NCBI GenBank assembly: GCA_039602395.1
Contig: JBCNJP010000027.1
Coordinates: 37,023,841-37,087,840, forward strand
Length of the DNA stretch: 64,000 nucleotides
DNA from: Deinandra increscens subsp. villosa
Lineage: Eukaryota > Streptophyta > Magnoliopsida > Asterales > Asteraceae
Direction: 5' to 3'
Shown here: positions 22,941-33,779 of the stretch, piece by piece
Layout of the letters: the number at the start of each line of letters is the position of its first letter
Position numbering within the stretch: the stretch's first letter is position 1
Made by a program: the position numbers and the translations under genes
The notes under the pieces: model-generated
The model's database searches: none
Told to the model about the DNA's origin: nothing
What the model saw: the letters and a program-made list of their open reading frames with translations, nothing else

Positions 22941-23030
22941 TGTAACTTTGGTTCGGTGGGGGCGTCTCTAGCTCCTCGCTAGGAGCGTTGTTTCCCCTTT
23001 TTTTAATGGAGATTGCTGTTAAAAAAAAAA

Positions 23031-23426
23031 CATCGCTATGATGCTGTGACATGCGTGACGTTATGACCGCGATAACATATTCCAAACTAACCCACCAACA
23101 TACAACCAAAAGCCCAAGCCTTAGCCAAGCCTAGCCCTAGCCCTAGCCCTAGCCCCTAGTTACTATTCATATTCATATATGGATTGAAAATAAAAAGAAT
23201 AATTAGAAATTAAATTGATGATAGTATGCTTTTTGGAGATTAAGAAAGAATCTACTCAGTCCTGATTTCACTCATTGATTGTCTGAACCGCCTTAAAGAA
23301 TCCTCATCTCCTTTACCCGCACGCCACCCACCACCCAAAAACACTCTAAATCACATCCTCAATCTCTCTGCCTGCATAAATCATTCACAAAATTCATACC
23401 CTACCTTCATAATTAACTCTAACAAA
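23031..23426 (+). promoter_or_regulatory. Promoter and 5' UTR region of the E2 gene
   Basis: The 396 bp between the LINE tail and the ATG. It contains a short (TAGCCC)n tract (about 23130-23155) and a CT/AC-rich segment just before the ATG, typical of a plant 5' UTR. The exact transcription start is not determined. Confidence 0.45.
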
Positions 23427-25409
23427 ATGTCTTCTCCAAGCAAACGAAGGGAGATGGATTTGATGAAGCTGTAATTCACCATCATCTTCAATCGTCTTAC
23501 TCTTTTTTTTTAAATTTTATTTTACATAGTCCCTTCTCGTTATTTGAACCCCCTTTTCCACAATCTAAACTTATTGCTTGTATTTGTGAATCAGAATGAT
23601 GGGTGATTATAAAGTGGAGATGATCAACGATGGTATGCAAGAGTTTTATGTCCAGTTCCATGGACCTAAAGACAGTACGTTTCACATCCCATCTTTATTT
23701 TATTCCTGATTTGATTGGGTATTTATATGATCGAAAAGTAGACGAAAATAATGTTGCTTTTGATTAATTTCTTCCACTGTGTTAACATATTGTTTTCTTG
23801 ATTTGGGTTAACCTTAACCCGATCGAACCCTTCAGGAATTTATGTTCTTTATTTACGGTTTATACTGTGATTTTGATGTGCACACAAACTGTTCGACGAA
23901 ATTACTGACTGATTGTCATGTTTGTTGAACCAAATTGAAGCATATTGTTGAACCATGAAAATATTGCGTGTGCTTGTTGAGTCATGTAAACATTGTGTGT
24001 GTGAGATATCTGTTCCCTGCAGGCTGCAACCACTGTTTTTATGTTTTTTTATGAACATTATTTGTGTTTGATTTCTTATGCTTGTTGGTCATATGTAAAC
24101 AGGCCCTTATCACGGAGGTGTTTGGAGAATTAGGGTGGAGCTACCCGATGCATATCCGTATAAGTCTCCTTCAATTGGATTTATAAACAAAATTTACCAC
24201 CCAAATGTTGATGAAATGTGAGGTTTTTAACTTTAAATGCGATTAAAATAAGCTTGGTTTTATGAAAAGTACCATTCTGATCAAGAACAAATATGAGTTT
24301 GTTGCAGGTCAGGATCGGTTTGTTTAGATGTTATCAATCAGACATGGAGTCCAATGTTTGGTAAATTATCTTATGTCCTATAATTTATTTTCTCAAAACT
24401 TTCTTGGTGGATTGATGAGGTGTTATTATCGCCGATCTGCAGATCTTGTGAACGTGTTTGAAGTCTTTCTTCCGCAGCTTCTTTTGTATCCAAACCCGTC
24501 TGATCCCTTGAATGGAGATGCTGCAGCACTGATGATGCGTGACCGAACTGCATATGAGCAAAAGGTCAAAGGTATTAACATACCTTCTTAGTGGGAGGTT
24601 TAGAGAAGATGAATACTTTTCAATGTTTGGAAAAAGAAAAGTGATATGGGTATCTGCTTATTGTTGGGTGAAATGAAATAAGTTGTTCTAAATAAACACT
24701 AGTAGGGGTGTTCACAGACCATTATGTGCAGCCTGGCTGCCCAAACCGAAGCAAACGACTTGTTCACCGGGTTTGGTGGTTTAACGGTATGGTCCGCAGT
24801 TTGGTTTGGCGGTTTAACAATACCACCTAAGCTTTTGAACTTGGAACATGCTATGTAACCTTTATTATTCTTACTTTTTGGAATATGTATATGAATGTAT
24901 ATGAATTATGTTAATCTTTAGTATTTAAAGTTTTGAATAAAAACTAACAATTTTGAAAAAAAAAGGATAGTTCAAACTGTCAAAACCAAACTGCTTTTGC
25001 CAGTTTGACCATTCCAACCGACCCAAGGAACCCAGCTGGATTTGGTTTGTCATTTTCCAAAATAGAAGTAGTGGTTTGGTCTTGAAGTTTTCGTAAAAAC
25101 CAGCTGCACAAGACCGTGAACATTCTAATAAGCAGTTTGAATTATTTCAATATGATTAATCTTGGTGGATACAAAGATTACAGGTTTACCATCAAAAGGT
25201 GAAAGAACTTTTTTTTTCTCTACAAAATAGCTGCATTTTTGTTTGTTACCAAAAAAGTTGGGTTGTCTCGGTTTACAGAATACTGTGAGCGATATGCAAA
25301 ACCAGAGGACGCTGGGGCTGTGCCTGAAGAAAAATCTAGTGATGATGAACTGAGTGAAGCTGAATATGCCTCTAGTGATGAAGAAGTTGCTGGAAAAGCT
25401 GATCCTTAA
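23427..25409 (+). CDS. UBC5-like: Ubiquitin-conjugating enzyme E2, UBC4/5/6 (UBE2H) type, six exons
   Basis: Exons 23427-23470, 23595-23674, 24103-24217, 24308-24360, 24443-24571 and 25279-25409 join into 552 nt (183 residues plus TAA); every intron is GT-AG. The protein starts MSSPSKRREMDLMKL and has a complete UBC fold: HPN motif at 74-76, catalytic cysteine C85 in SGSVCLDV, and an acidic Ser/Asp/Glu-rich tail ending GKADP. This matches Arabidopsis UBC4/5/6, homologues of yeast Ubc8 and human UBE2H. It accepts ubiquitin from E1 as a thioester on C85 and passes it to substrates with an E3. No lesion was seen. The last intron holds a hAT-like MITE, and a LINE ends 397 bp upstream. Confidence 0.96.
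24703..25127. mobile_element. hAT-like MITE in the last intron of the E2 gene
   Basis: The left end TAGGGGTGTTCACAGACC and the inverted right end TAGAATGTTCACGGTC are imperfect terminal inverted repeats, and similarity continues inward (GTGCAGCCTGG / GTGCAGCTGG). The interior is non-coding. No clear 8-bp duplication was found, so the hAT assignment rests on the ends. Confidence 0.6.
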
Positions 25410-25789
25410 TTAAGTGTACTTGTTCGTTTTCGTATTCGTATGTACATCATAACTAGTGCTTTCAAGTTAAAAACATTCCTCCCTTTCAGAGGGTCATCTG
25501 CTTGAATAATTCTTGTTTCTCTTGTAACCTGTGTTGTTTATATTTGATTTATTCTCTAGTCTGGCGTCAAATCTTATGGTTTTTCTGGGTAATAAACTAA
25601 TAATCAGCTATAATCCATAAGTTACATTTATCTTTCTATGTTCAGAAATATGATGGGCTTCAATCAATGTGAGACAACATTTTGAAGCAAACAAGCAGCT
25701 TGATCATGAAAAACCACAGGTACATGTTTTTGGTAATGAAATAGTCATGTTGTGGATAGGCTGTTGCAAATTATAGGAGATCAGTATGG
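25410..25789. other. 3' UTR and downstream flank of the E2 gene
   Basis: T-rich sequence with AATAAA-like words near 25590. No other gene seen. Confidence 0.45.
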
Positions 25790-26482
25790 GTTCAAGTATT
25801 ATAATCCATAAAACAAAACACACTAAATCTAGAATAACTCTCTAAAGGGTTTTAATATAACCAAAAAAATACTCAAATTAACACAATTCATACATATAAA
25901 CTCTAGATTTTGCTATGTATTTATAGGCTAATCAAGCTTATTAGGAAGATCTTTAACATATATCTTTGAACTAATCTTGTGAGTGTTTTAGTTAAAATAT
26001 CTCTTTTATTCTTCTTAGGTTACATTTTCTATCATCACTCGATCATTCTCCACACAATCATGTATAAAGTGACAGCGAGTGTGTATGTGTTTGCTTTTTC
26101 TGTAAAAGTCATGCTTCTTTGAAAGGGATATCCCGACTAATTGCCCGTAGTATTGTTACCTTTTGCTCTTCGTGTCTTGTTACCTCGGTTAGCGTTTCTC
26201 GAATCCACATTGCTCGACACGTAGTTGTCGTCGCTGCCATGGACTCGGTTTCGCATGATGATAATGCTACGATGGCTTGTTTTTGTGAACACCACGTAAT
26301 TGGAGAAGAACAAAGATAGAACATGTGATTGATAGTGCTTCGTCTGGCATCTTTATCAACATTGTGACAATATTACTATAACCGACTAAGTTACTTTTGT
26401 CACCACGTGCATACTTTAATCAGAAGCTTGACGTATCTTTAGTGTATTGTAGTATATTTTAATTGCCAATACACAAAATTCT

Positions 26483-26640
26483 CTTTATTTCAGGGGTAAC
26501 GTTTAGCGGAAAAATCGTTTAAAGGGTAACGAAATACATAATTTTTTTTTCTCCCACTAGGCGGTATCAAGTTTTTCCACTACGCGGTGAAAGTTCAGGC
26601 TAGCGGACGCTATCCTTACTCCTATGCTAGGTCCGCCACT
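26483..26640 (-). mobile_element. Short element between LINE tail and target copy, possibly a MITE
   Basis: About 160 bp that on the minus strand begins CAGTGGCGGACCTAG, resembling ends of plant hAT-type MITEs, and ends before the copia sequence. Only one convincing end is visible. Confidence 0.35.
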
Positions 26641-27909
26641 GATCTTTTTTTTTTGGAACGACATCATGAATTAAAAACAAAACTAACTCAAGGAGAGTTA
26701 GAAAAAGTATACATTACATTGAAAGAAGGGGATTAAAAATCCACTCATCCAAATTAAATTTCCTATTTCTACTAACGAACCATGTATAAGAAAAGTAGAG
26801 AATGTTGTCGAATAACTCGCTGTTCCGTGCTTTTTGAGGTTGAAAAATGATTGTATTCCGAGCTTTCCAAATGATCTACCAAGCCGTGTAGATAATGGTA
26901 GTAACAACATCTTTCTTCAATCTCGACAAGTTGCTAGACTCAGTCGAATTCAAAACCACCATAGGAGAATCTAGGGCCAAGAAATCTAAAATGCAATCAT
27001 AAATTTTTTGAGATTACCAAACAATCACCAAAAAGATGTGACACCGACTCCATGGAAGACAAACATAACGGGCAAGTAATAGAAGGAATATCAACACCAT
27101 GATGAGAAAGATTGAGACGAGTAGGTAATCGTTCTAAAAGAAGTCTCCAAACATGTATGTTTACTTTTTTTTTGAACGTACCTTATCCATTTAGTTTCGA
27201 AATCACCAACCGGCAAATATAAGCGATCGATACGTTCACGGATATCTTTTCCGAAAAGCAAGAGTCACCATCCAGATCCCAAATCCAAGTATCACAACTA
27301 TCCGGAAGGACAATATTCTCGATCAAACCCAGGAGACCATCAAACTGATGTTGTTCGATGCCCCCTCTAATCGAACGACGCCAAAACCAGGACCAACCCG
27401 GCTCACCACGGTAATTAGTAATCAATCCATCTCTGTTCAAACTGAGAGAGAACAAATGAGGGAAACTAATGCAAAGAGGATGATCACCAATCCATAAATC
27501 CTTCCAAAAACTGGTAGAATCCTCCCTACCAATATTTTTTCGAATAACATTGCTAGGAAGGAATTCCTTTTCGTGTAATCTATTAACCGCACCAACAATA
27601 CGATTCCAAATACCAAATTTGTTGCCAATATTTGAAATACCAAACTTGACATCGTGAATAGCCCGGATAAGCTTAGCCCAAAGAACATTATCACTTGATA
27701 AAAATCTTCATTTCCATTTGTAAAGAAGTGCCATATTCATTTCGCAAAGACTCCCAATACCGAGACCACCGTGATCTATACAAGCAAGGACTAAGGACCA
27801 TTTAATCCAATTAGAGCATTTGGCACTATCATCGATCCCCCAAAAGAACTTAGCTCTAAGTGGATTCCAACCGATTGATGACATTTTCCGGAAGCCAAAA
27901 AAGAGAAAA
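26641..27909 (-). mobile_element. 5'-truncated LINE nested in copia pol
   Basis: Broken frames on the minus strand give the RT C-terminal region (KMSSIGWNPLRAKFFWG, WIKWSLVLA, GGLGIGSL) and downstream domain pieces. The 3' UTR has a perfect hairpin CTAACTC-5nt-GAGTTAG (26701-26683) and a run of A (T on the plus strand, 26646-26654). Flanking copia sequence is duplicated at 27910-27940 and 26452-26482. Confidence 0.8.
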
Positions 27910-28594
27910 GTAATATTTAATTGACAATGCACAAAATTCTCCATGGACAATGCATGCCTCGACTAACCACACTGACTGTGTAAGACAAGTTGTGTTGGGT
28001 GTGTAGGAGATACCTTAAACATCCTACTAGCTTTCGATAATCTATTGCATCCTCTTCCAGTTCATCTTCATTCACTCCAGACCCAAATTCACAGCAATGT
28101 GGGTAGGATTACATTTTCACCTTTCGAGCATAACTTTCTTGCTTTTTCTTTATCCCGTCCACTCCTTGAGATACTTCAATTCCTAGGTGATGTGAGAGTT
28201 TTCCTAGGTCTGACATACGAAACTTAGTTGCCATGCATTTTTTTAACTCATTGATTATGTTTGTGCCTGTACCTGTCACGAAAGGTCATCAACATAAACT
28301 GAAATCATCAGTAAATGTTCTTGATATCGATCTTGAAGAGTGAAGATAAGTATCCGTATCTAACTTCCTATCGTAAATTTGATCTTGTAAAGCCGATTTT
28401 TAGTTCTTATTACTTTCATTAGAAGCTTCTCATCCTCTACACTATCGCATAACACAAAGTTTGTGGATGAAATCATCACTCCCCTAATCGATAATTCTGA
28501 AAATCCAGTGCTTACTTACTATCCCTTGAGACACATCTGATTAAATTGAAACCATATAAAGAAGATTAGTATGGCCTCATCGTAAGTATCACTA

Positions 28595-28910
28595 ACACCC
28601 TGTTTTCGAGTTTACTTGAGAGGAGAAGAGAAAAGAAAAGAAAGGAAAGGGTGGGAAGGAAAAGAAAGGAAAGGGGAAGAAAGCTTTCCTTTCCTTTCTC
28701 TCCAAATTGGAAGGAAAGAAAAACATGATAATTTAGCCTAACTTTCCTTCCATTTCCTTTCTTTTTCCTTCCTTAAGTAGAAACTCGGGAACACCCTATA
28801 CTCTAACTTCCTTTCTTTTCCTTCCTTAAATGAAACTCAGGAACACAACTTGGTTTTTCTTTCCTTCTACTTTCTTTCTTTTCTCCCTTTAAATGAACTC
28901 CGGAACGAAG
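28595..28910. mobile_element. MITE-like element with purine/pyrimidine arms, plus two extra end copies
   Basis: GTTTTCGAGTTTACTTGAG (from about 28602) is the inverse of GTTCCCGAGTTTCTACTTAAG (ending about 28792). Between them lie GAAAGG-rich and CTTTCC-rich arms. Two more right-end-like motifs (CTTCCTTAAATGAAACTCAGG and TTTAAATGAACTCCGG) follow up to 28905, which suggests several insertions or an array. Confidence 0.55.
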
Positions 28911-29226
28911 TGTAATGGCACAATTAAATTAGGGGTTAGTTGTTGAGATCTACGTTGTTCTAGGGACATGGTACAAACAGCGAGTCCAACCTTGCCAGCA
29001 GTGTCTCCCTTGAGCATCATCCCACTTGATTCCTTCCTTCTAAAAACAAAAACAAATAAGTTAAACTTCACCAATCCCACCTAATCTAATCCAGCTCCGC
29101 CTCCTTCGAAAGAAAAAGAAAAAAAAACCCTAGATAATCAATCAATCACCTCCATCGTTAAACCTCTTCAAAACCATTCTTCCTTTTCAACTTTTCTCCC
29201 AAATTCTTCGCAATTCTTGAAAAAAT
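28911..29226 (+). promoter_or_regulatory. Promoter/5' UTR of the BTB gene
   Basis: CT-rich sequence with (CAAT)n-like words up to the ATG, typical of a plant 5' leader. No clear TATA box is assigned. Confidence 0.4.
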
Positions 29227-30645
29227 ATGCCACCAATTTCCCATCTCAAGCCCCTATCAAATGGACTCTCCAACAATCCTCAAGATTTCAGCAAACCAAA
29301 CGTCGTCACCATTGATGTGGGTGGTCAACTCTTTCAAACCACCATACAAACCCTAACCCTAGCTGGCTCCAATACCCTTTTCTCTAATCTCTTCAATTCC
29401 TCTCAACAAAACAGAATCCCTTTTATTGACAGAGATCCCGAACTGTTTTCGATTATTTTATCCCTTTTAAGAACCGGGAATCTGCCATCGAAAGCCAAAA
29501 GCTTTGAAATTCAAGATATTGTTTTTGAAGCAAAGTTTTATGGAGTTGAAGATCTTCTTGTTCAATCTCAGTCAAACCCATCTCAGTTCGAACCTTTTGA
29601 CCTTGAGAAGTCAATGATTCTGCCACTCAGCGGGAGAGATTCACCTTCTGCAATCGCCACAACACCCTACGGGTCAGTTCATGTCTCTCATGGCAGTAAA
29701 ATTACATCTTTTGATTGGTCTTTGCAAAGAAAGTCAACGACTTTGACCCAATTCACAGCAATTGATTCCCTGTTAGCTTTATCATCAAATGTTGTGGCAG
29801 CTGGTGCCACTGATTTTTGTGGGTTACAAATCATTGATCTTGAAACGGGTTTTGTAAGACAGACTTTGAATTGGGAAAATGTGACTAAATCTGGTTCAAC
29901 TGTTCAAGCAATTGGGACTTCCCCTGAGCATTTATTCACTAGTTTTGAATCAAGCCGCAGGAATTCGAACTCTATTTTGGTCTATGATCTGAATGATAGC
30001 TTTAAAGTTGTATCTGAAATTGGGCATAATGAAATCTTTGGTGCTGATCTGGATTCCGCAATTCCATCTACGAAATTGAATTGGATTCCAAGTCTTAATC
30101 TTTTAATGGCCTCTGGGTCTCACAGTGGAGCATCAGGGATTACAGGAAACATCAAGTTTTGGGATATAAGGTCTGGGAATCTTGTTTCAGAAATCAAAGA
30201 AAAAACCGATTGTTTTTCGGATATCACAGTTTCGGATACCCTTTCAGCTGTTTTCAAGATTGGGATAAACTCAGGAGAGGTTTCTTACATAGATTTTCGG
30301 AGTATCTCATCTGATGATGATTCTTGGAATTGTCTTGGTGATTCAAGAAAACTGATGAATGTGAAGAAAGAAGGGTTTGGTTGCAAGATTGAAACCCATG
30401 GGAATCAAGTTTTTTGTAGTAAAGAAGGTGAATTGGATCTGTGGTCTGAGGTTTTGATGGGTTCATCGACAACGGGTCAAAATGGGAATGGAGAAAGAAT
30501 CTTTAAGAAAAATGTTTTGGGTAGGTCCAAGGACATAGGGGGAAACCGGATAACGAATTTAGGGTTTGGTGGAAACAAAATGTTTGTTGCTAGGAAAGAT
30601 CAGCAATGTGTTGAGGTTTGGCAAAGCTCTGTAAGAAGAATTTGA
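29227..30645 (+). CDS. BTB/POZ (KCTD/T1-type) domain protein with WD40/YVTN-like C-terminal region
   Basis: Intronless, 472 residues, ATG in good context and no lesion. Residues 26-112 are a T1-type BTB domain (VVTIDVGG, then DRDPELFSIILSLLRTG and a conserved FYGVEDL). The remainder has weak blade-like repeats (SKITSFDWSL, GNIKFWDIRSG, VEVWQSS), as in the plant family typified by Arabidopsis At5g41330. BTB proteins of this type are generally oligomers and may act as Cullin-3 adaptors; the substrate is unknown. The family call rests on recognised sequence, the role on family knowledge. Confidence 0.88.
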   Translation: MPPISHLKPLSNGLSNNPQDFSKPNVVTIDVGGQLFQTTIQTLTLAGSNTLFSNLFNSSQQNRIPFIDRDPELFSIILSLLRTGNLPSKAKSFEIQDIVFEAKFYGVEDLLVQSQSNPSQFEPFDLEKSMILPLSGRDSPSAIATTPYGSVHVSHGSKITSFDWSLQRKSTTLTQFTAIDSLLALSSNVVAAGATDFCGLQIIDLETGFVRQTLNWENVTKSGSTVQAIGTSPEHLFTSFESSRRNSNSILVYDLNDSFKVVSEIGHNEIFGADLDSAIPSTKLNWIPSLNLLMASGSHSGASGITGNIKFWDIRSGNLVSEIKEKTDCFSDITVSDTLSAVFKIGINSGEVSYIDFRSISSDDDSWNCLGDSRKLMNVKKEGFGCKIETHGNQVFCSKEGELDLWSEVLMGSSTTGQNGNGERIFKKNVLGRSKDIGGNRITNLGFGGNKMFVARKDQQCVEVWQSSVRRI

Positions 30646-31420
30646 TCATGGAAGTTTCATACTTTCATATGCATTGTTTATTTATTTGTTTATTTGTGTG
30701 TGTGCAGTTTGAGTAGATTGATGTTCTTGATATCATTTGTTGCTATAGTTTTTAGGAATGTTCTTATTTAAATACATGTAGTCATGTAGATATGGTATGT
30801 AAGAACTAAGAATGAGTTATGAGAAGCTGCAGATAGGGAGCAGTGTCATCTCCCAGTTTCTCCCTTAAGGGGAGGATGATGGGCCTAAGCCCACAAGTTG
30901 AACCAGAATGGGTTGGCGTCAAAATAGCAGGCCCAAGATTCATTATCATGTTACATGATAGTATAGTAGTATAAAACTAGTTTGATATGATATGTAGTTT
31001 TTGCTATGCTATGGAATAATCACTCTACTCATCATTAAATAGTAAACAAGTTTTATACATGTATTTATGTCATTTAATTTAAAAGGTTACTATTTATTGA
31101 AAAAGCTCACCAATTAAAGTTTGAGTTGTTTTCGAAGTTAAGTGACCTTAAGTCAATAAATATTTTTATATACATATTAGTGCAATGTTTAAAATATATC
31201 GACAAGCAGCCTAACATATGAGATGCTAACATCCTATTATGGGTCCAATAGTGATTTCTGGGCATTTGAGTTGGTTCTAATAGTAACTTGGTATCTCATG
31301 TTGTTTGTTGTTTGTTTTGTCTCCGTTTAAATGATAAGGATTAAGTTTTCTTATATACAATCTAAAATCAAACAAGAGAGATACATTATATAGAGACGAT
31401 AAATTTATGTTCTATAGACG
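30646..31420. other. 3' UTR of the BTB gene and intergenic sequence
   Basis: T-rich 3' UTR then AT-rich unique sequence. No gene or clear element seen. Confidence 0.5.
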
Positions 31421-31746
31421 AGTTAGGCCGTACGGGTTGAAAGAAAGACTAAGCGTGATAGGGTGGCTTTGGCTGAGCTGACACGCAAGGCGTGCTGTGG
31501 GGGAACGTCACCCCTACCTCTATGTACCTTAATTTTAACACCGAAGCGTGATGGCCATCTCAATTTGAAGAATTGTTTTTCAAGAAATTCTTTTAAGGAA
31601 CCGGAATGAGATGGGTGAGGGGCGGCCTGAGGAGCGAATGCAGAAAAACACTTGATGGTCAAAATTGAAAGCCTCACGAGATGGTAAAAAAGAAGCTCCA
31701 TCCAACCTTGAAAGTACAAAAGTCAAATTGGATTTTAATAATCCAA
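31421..31746. other. Unidentified repeat-like segment
   Basis: More GC-balanced than its flanks. An open minus-strand frame of 98 codons is not recognisable. It ends in a GATTTTAATAATCC palindrome-like stretch beside the copia remnant. Confidence 0.35.
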
Positions 31747-32158
31747 TTACGAGCCGTTAGCCGATAATACTTTTATTTGGGTTCTATGTGGTCTCGATGC
31801 AGAAACCATATCAGAGGGGTCAAATGTCATGGTGTCAGTTGCCTCACAATCAAGAATCCATTTGTTTTCTTGATTTTTATTTTGGTCTTTCACCAAATTT
31901 ACTTTCCCATAATAATTAGGTAAATTGGGAATTAAATTTGTAGGGTTTTTCAAAAAATAACAGGGGTTCACTTTCGATTTTTCAAAATCTTGAGGGCTGT
32001 TTTGTAACTTGTAATCAAGTGTATATTTTTCAGAAAAACATGAGGGTCCTTTGGCAGATTTTCTAGAAGCTTGGGGGGCTCGAGGATACATCCTCAAACC
32101 CGATACCTGGGCTCCTCAAACCTTCTCCTCCGATCGGTGATAGCTTGTCCTCACCGTG
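31747..32158 (-). pseudogene. Copia remnant, protease region
   Basis: A minus-strand frame ends KWILDCEATDTMTFDPSD, the start of the copia protease, where the usual active-site D-x-G-A reads D-C-E-A-T (G to E change). It continues a copia whose 5' end lies at 36304-36887; the solo LTR at 32159-36298 with duplication CCGTG separates the two parts. Confidence 0.75.
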
Positions 32159-32512
32159 TGTGACAACTCGGTCAATCCATATTCATTTAAATCCGACCCG
32201 ATTCTGGAATTCTATTTTAATTATTTTTATTTCCATTAAACCAGAAACCTTGAGCAAACCAAACATATATAGTGCTTGTGGGGAATAACAATTATACACA
32301 CGAGTAAATAAATGTAAGGTTTCACGAAAAGTTTGAGGTTAAAATACGAAATAAAGAAAATCCGATCTTACACGCGAAATTCGGTGTTAACCAGAAGTCT
32401 AGAAAATTATAAAAAAATATGATATTTCATATCCCAAAGTTAGAAATTATATAAAAGTAATTTTTATAATTTTTTATATCTATTTTTTTTTTCAACTCAT
32501 TTATATTTAATC

Positions 32513-32687
32513 CATTTTTTCTGGCTTGGCTAGGCGGGATAGCCGAGCCGCTTCCCTTTATTTATGATAATGAAACCATCCGGCCAAAACCAATCCAATA
32601 AAGAAAAAATCTATTCAACAAGCAAAAAAGGAGAGAGAGGGATTCGAACCCTCGATAGTAAACTATACCGGTTTTCAAGACCGGGGC
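32513..32687 (-). other. Plastid DNA fragment (NUPT) with trnS-UGA 3' part
   Basis: The trnS piece is preceded on the plus side by about 115 bp with the composition and order expected of the plastid spacer 3' of trnS-UGA (toward psbC), though this spacer match is from memory. It lies in the U3 part of the solo LTR. Confidence 0.6.
32630..32687 (-). pseudogene. trnS-UGA: Truncated plastid-type tRNA-Ser(UGA)
   Basis: The minus strand has the anticodon arm with TGA in its loop (32677-32675), a shortened variable arm, the T-arm GGTTCGAATCC and the acceptor 3' strand CTCTCTCC. The acceptor 5' strand and D-arm are replaced by unrelated sequence, so it cannot form a tRNA. Confidence 0.85.
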
Positions 32688-33779
32688 TTTAAACTGTGCA
32701 CGCTAATTCCTGAAAAAGCCCTATCTTATTTGGGGTTAAAAGTGTCAATTTATCAAAGTTCAGGGACCAAAACTGCATAAAACAAAACTTCAGGGACTAA
32801 AAGTGTAAATCTGTCAAAATCACTTTGGGGCGGTACGCCCCAAATGTCTAACTTCTGGGCGGTACGCCCTAAAACGTGCAGACGTGTTTCTAGGCTGTCT
32901 TCGTGTTGCAGCCTTGTTTTTCACTCCAAAACGTGTCATTTCGGTCGATTTATCACCATAACTCGTGGCACAACCTCCTTTCGTCCCTGATAGCATATAA
33001 ACCACTCCAGATCCATCGAAATCTGGCTTCAATTTCACGAAATCAATCACTCAAAAACCCTCTTTTTGGTCCGAAATTTCATTGCTCAAATTCGTGCAAT
33101 CCAGGAGCTATTGGAAGCTCATTTTCTCCAGTTTTACATTATTTGGTACGTAGAACAAAAGCCCTCTATCAAAGTTCATATACTCGTTTGATTTATGTTC
33201 TAGAAATGCATAAAATCTAGGGTTCTTGAGTATATTTGGCTTAATTCGACCAATTTGTAATGAATTAGCTTCTGATTTATGGTATAGGACTACAAAATAA
33301 CATAACTTAAGAAACCCCTAAGTCAATTTCATGATTTGAGAACATTTTTTTTCGAGTAAAAACGGTATTATACGACGTTATAATGCCCAAATTTAACAAA
33401 CGGTTATGAGTTGGGATTTTAAACTTTAGGGGATATTTTTATATAATATCAAGATTAAAACCTTAAATTTTTATCATTTTTCGAGCGCGTTTGATATTAT
33501 TCAAAAATTTGATAAATACAAATAGTCGTTAAAAACCAATATATTTATATAATCAAACATTAGTATATGGTGTTATATGATCATGTATATAATTTTATCA
33601 TTCTTTTACAAACACCATTAATGTTCTATATAAATATATGTATTTTACAAATATACTTATATATTTATATATTTAAAAACATATATATATGAATATATAT
33701 ATTTAAACTTTTAAACTTAAACTAATATATATATATATATATATATATATGAATATATATATTTAAACTTTTAATCGTA

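Larger units (their letters stand above)
17890..23030 (+). mobile_element. Near full-length L1-type LINE
   Basis: ORF1 and ORF2 in order, a 90-bp 3' UTR with a CTAG-7nt-CTAG hairpin (22968-22982) and a run of 10 A at 23021-23030. The 5' end is not defined and no clear target duplication was found. The 3' end is 397 bp upstream of the E2 gene start codon, so it lies in or near that gene's promoter. Confidence 0.85.
25790..28560 (-). pseudogene. Copia pol 3' half (RT, RNase H, part of LTR), split by a LINE
   Basis: Right part (28560-27941, minus strand): the copia RT active site YVDD at 28298-28287 followed by YRKLVGCLRYLL and SYTVSVVSRGM. Left part (26482-25980): the continuation with SSPITWCSQKQ, IVALSSCETE (RNase H), HIHTRCHFIHDCVEND and the C-terminus DILTKTL. 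After that comes a probable LTR part (25990-25790). Several stops and shifts are present. The two parts are separated by 26483-27909, flanked by a diverged ~30-bp duplication. Confidence 0.82.

Noticed and set aside
23125..23156. Interstitial telomere repeat
   Set aside because: The repeated unit is TAGCCC, not the plant telomere unit TTTAGGG, and only about four units exist.
24328..24591. Independent 87-codon plus-strand gene
   Set aside because: It is exon 4, intron 4 and exon 5 of the E2 gene read through; the splice sites and family alignment place it in UBC.
32630..32687. Functional nuclear tRNA-Ser gene
   Set aside because: The acceptor 5' strand and D-arm are missing, and the anticodon and variable-arm sequences match the plastid gene type.
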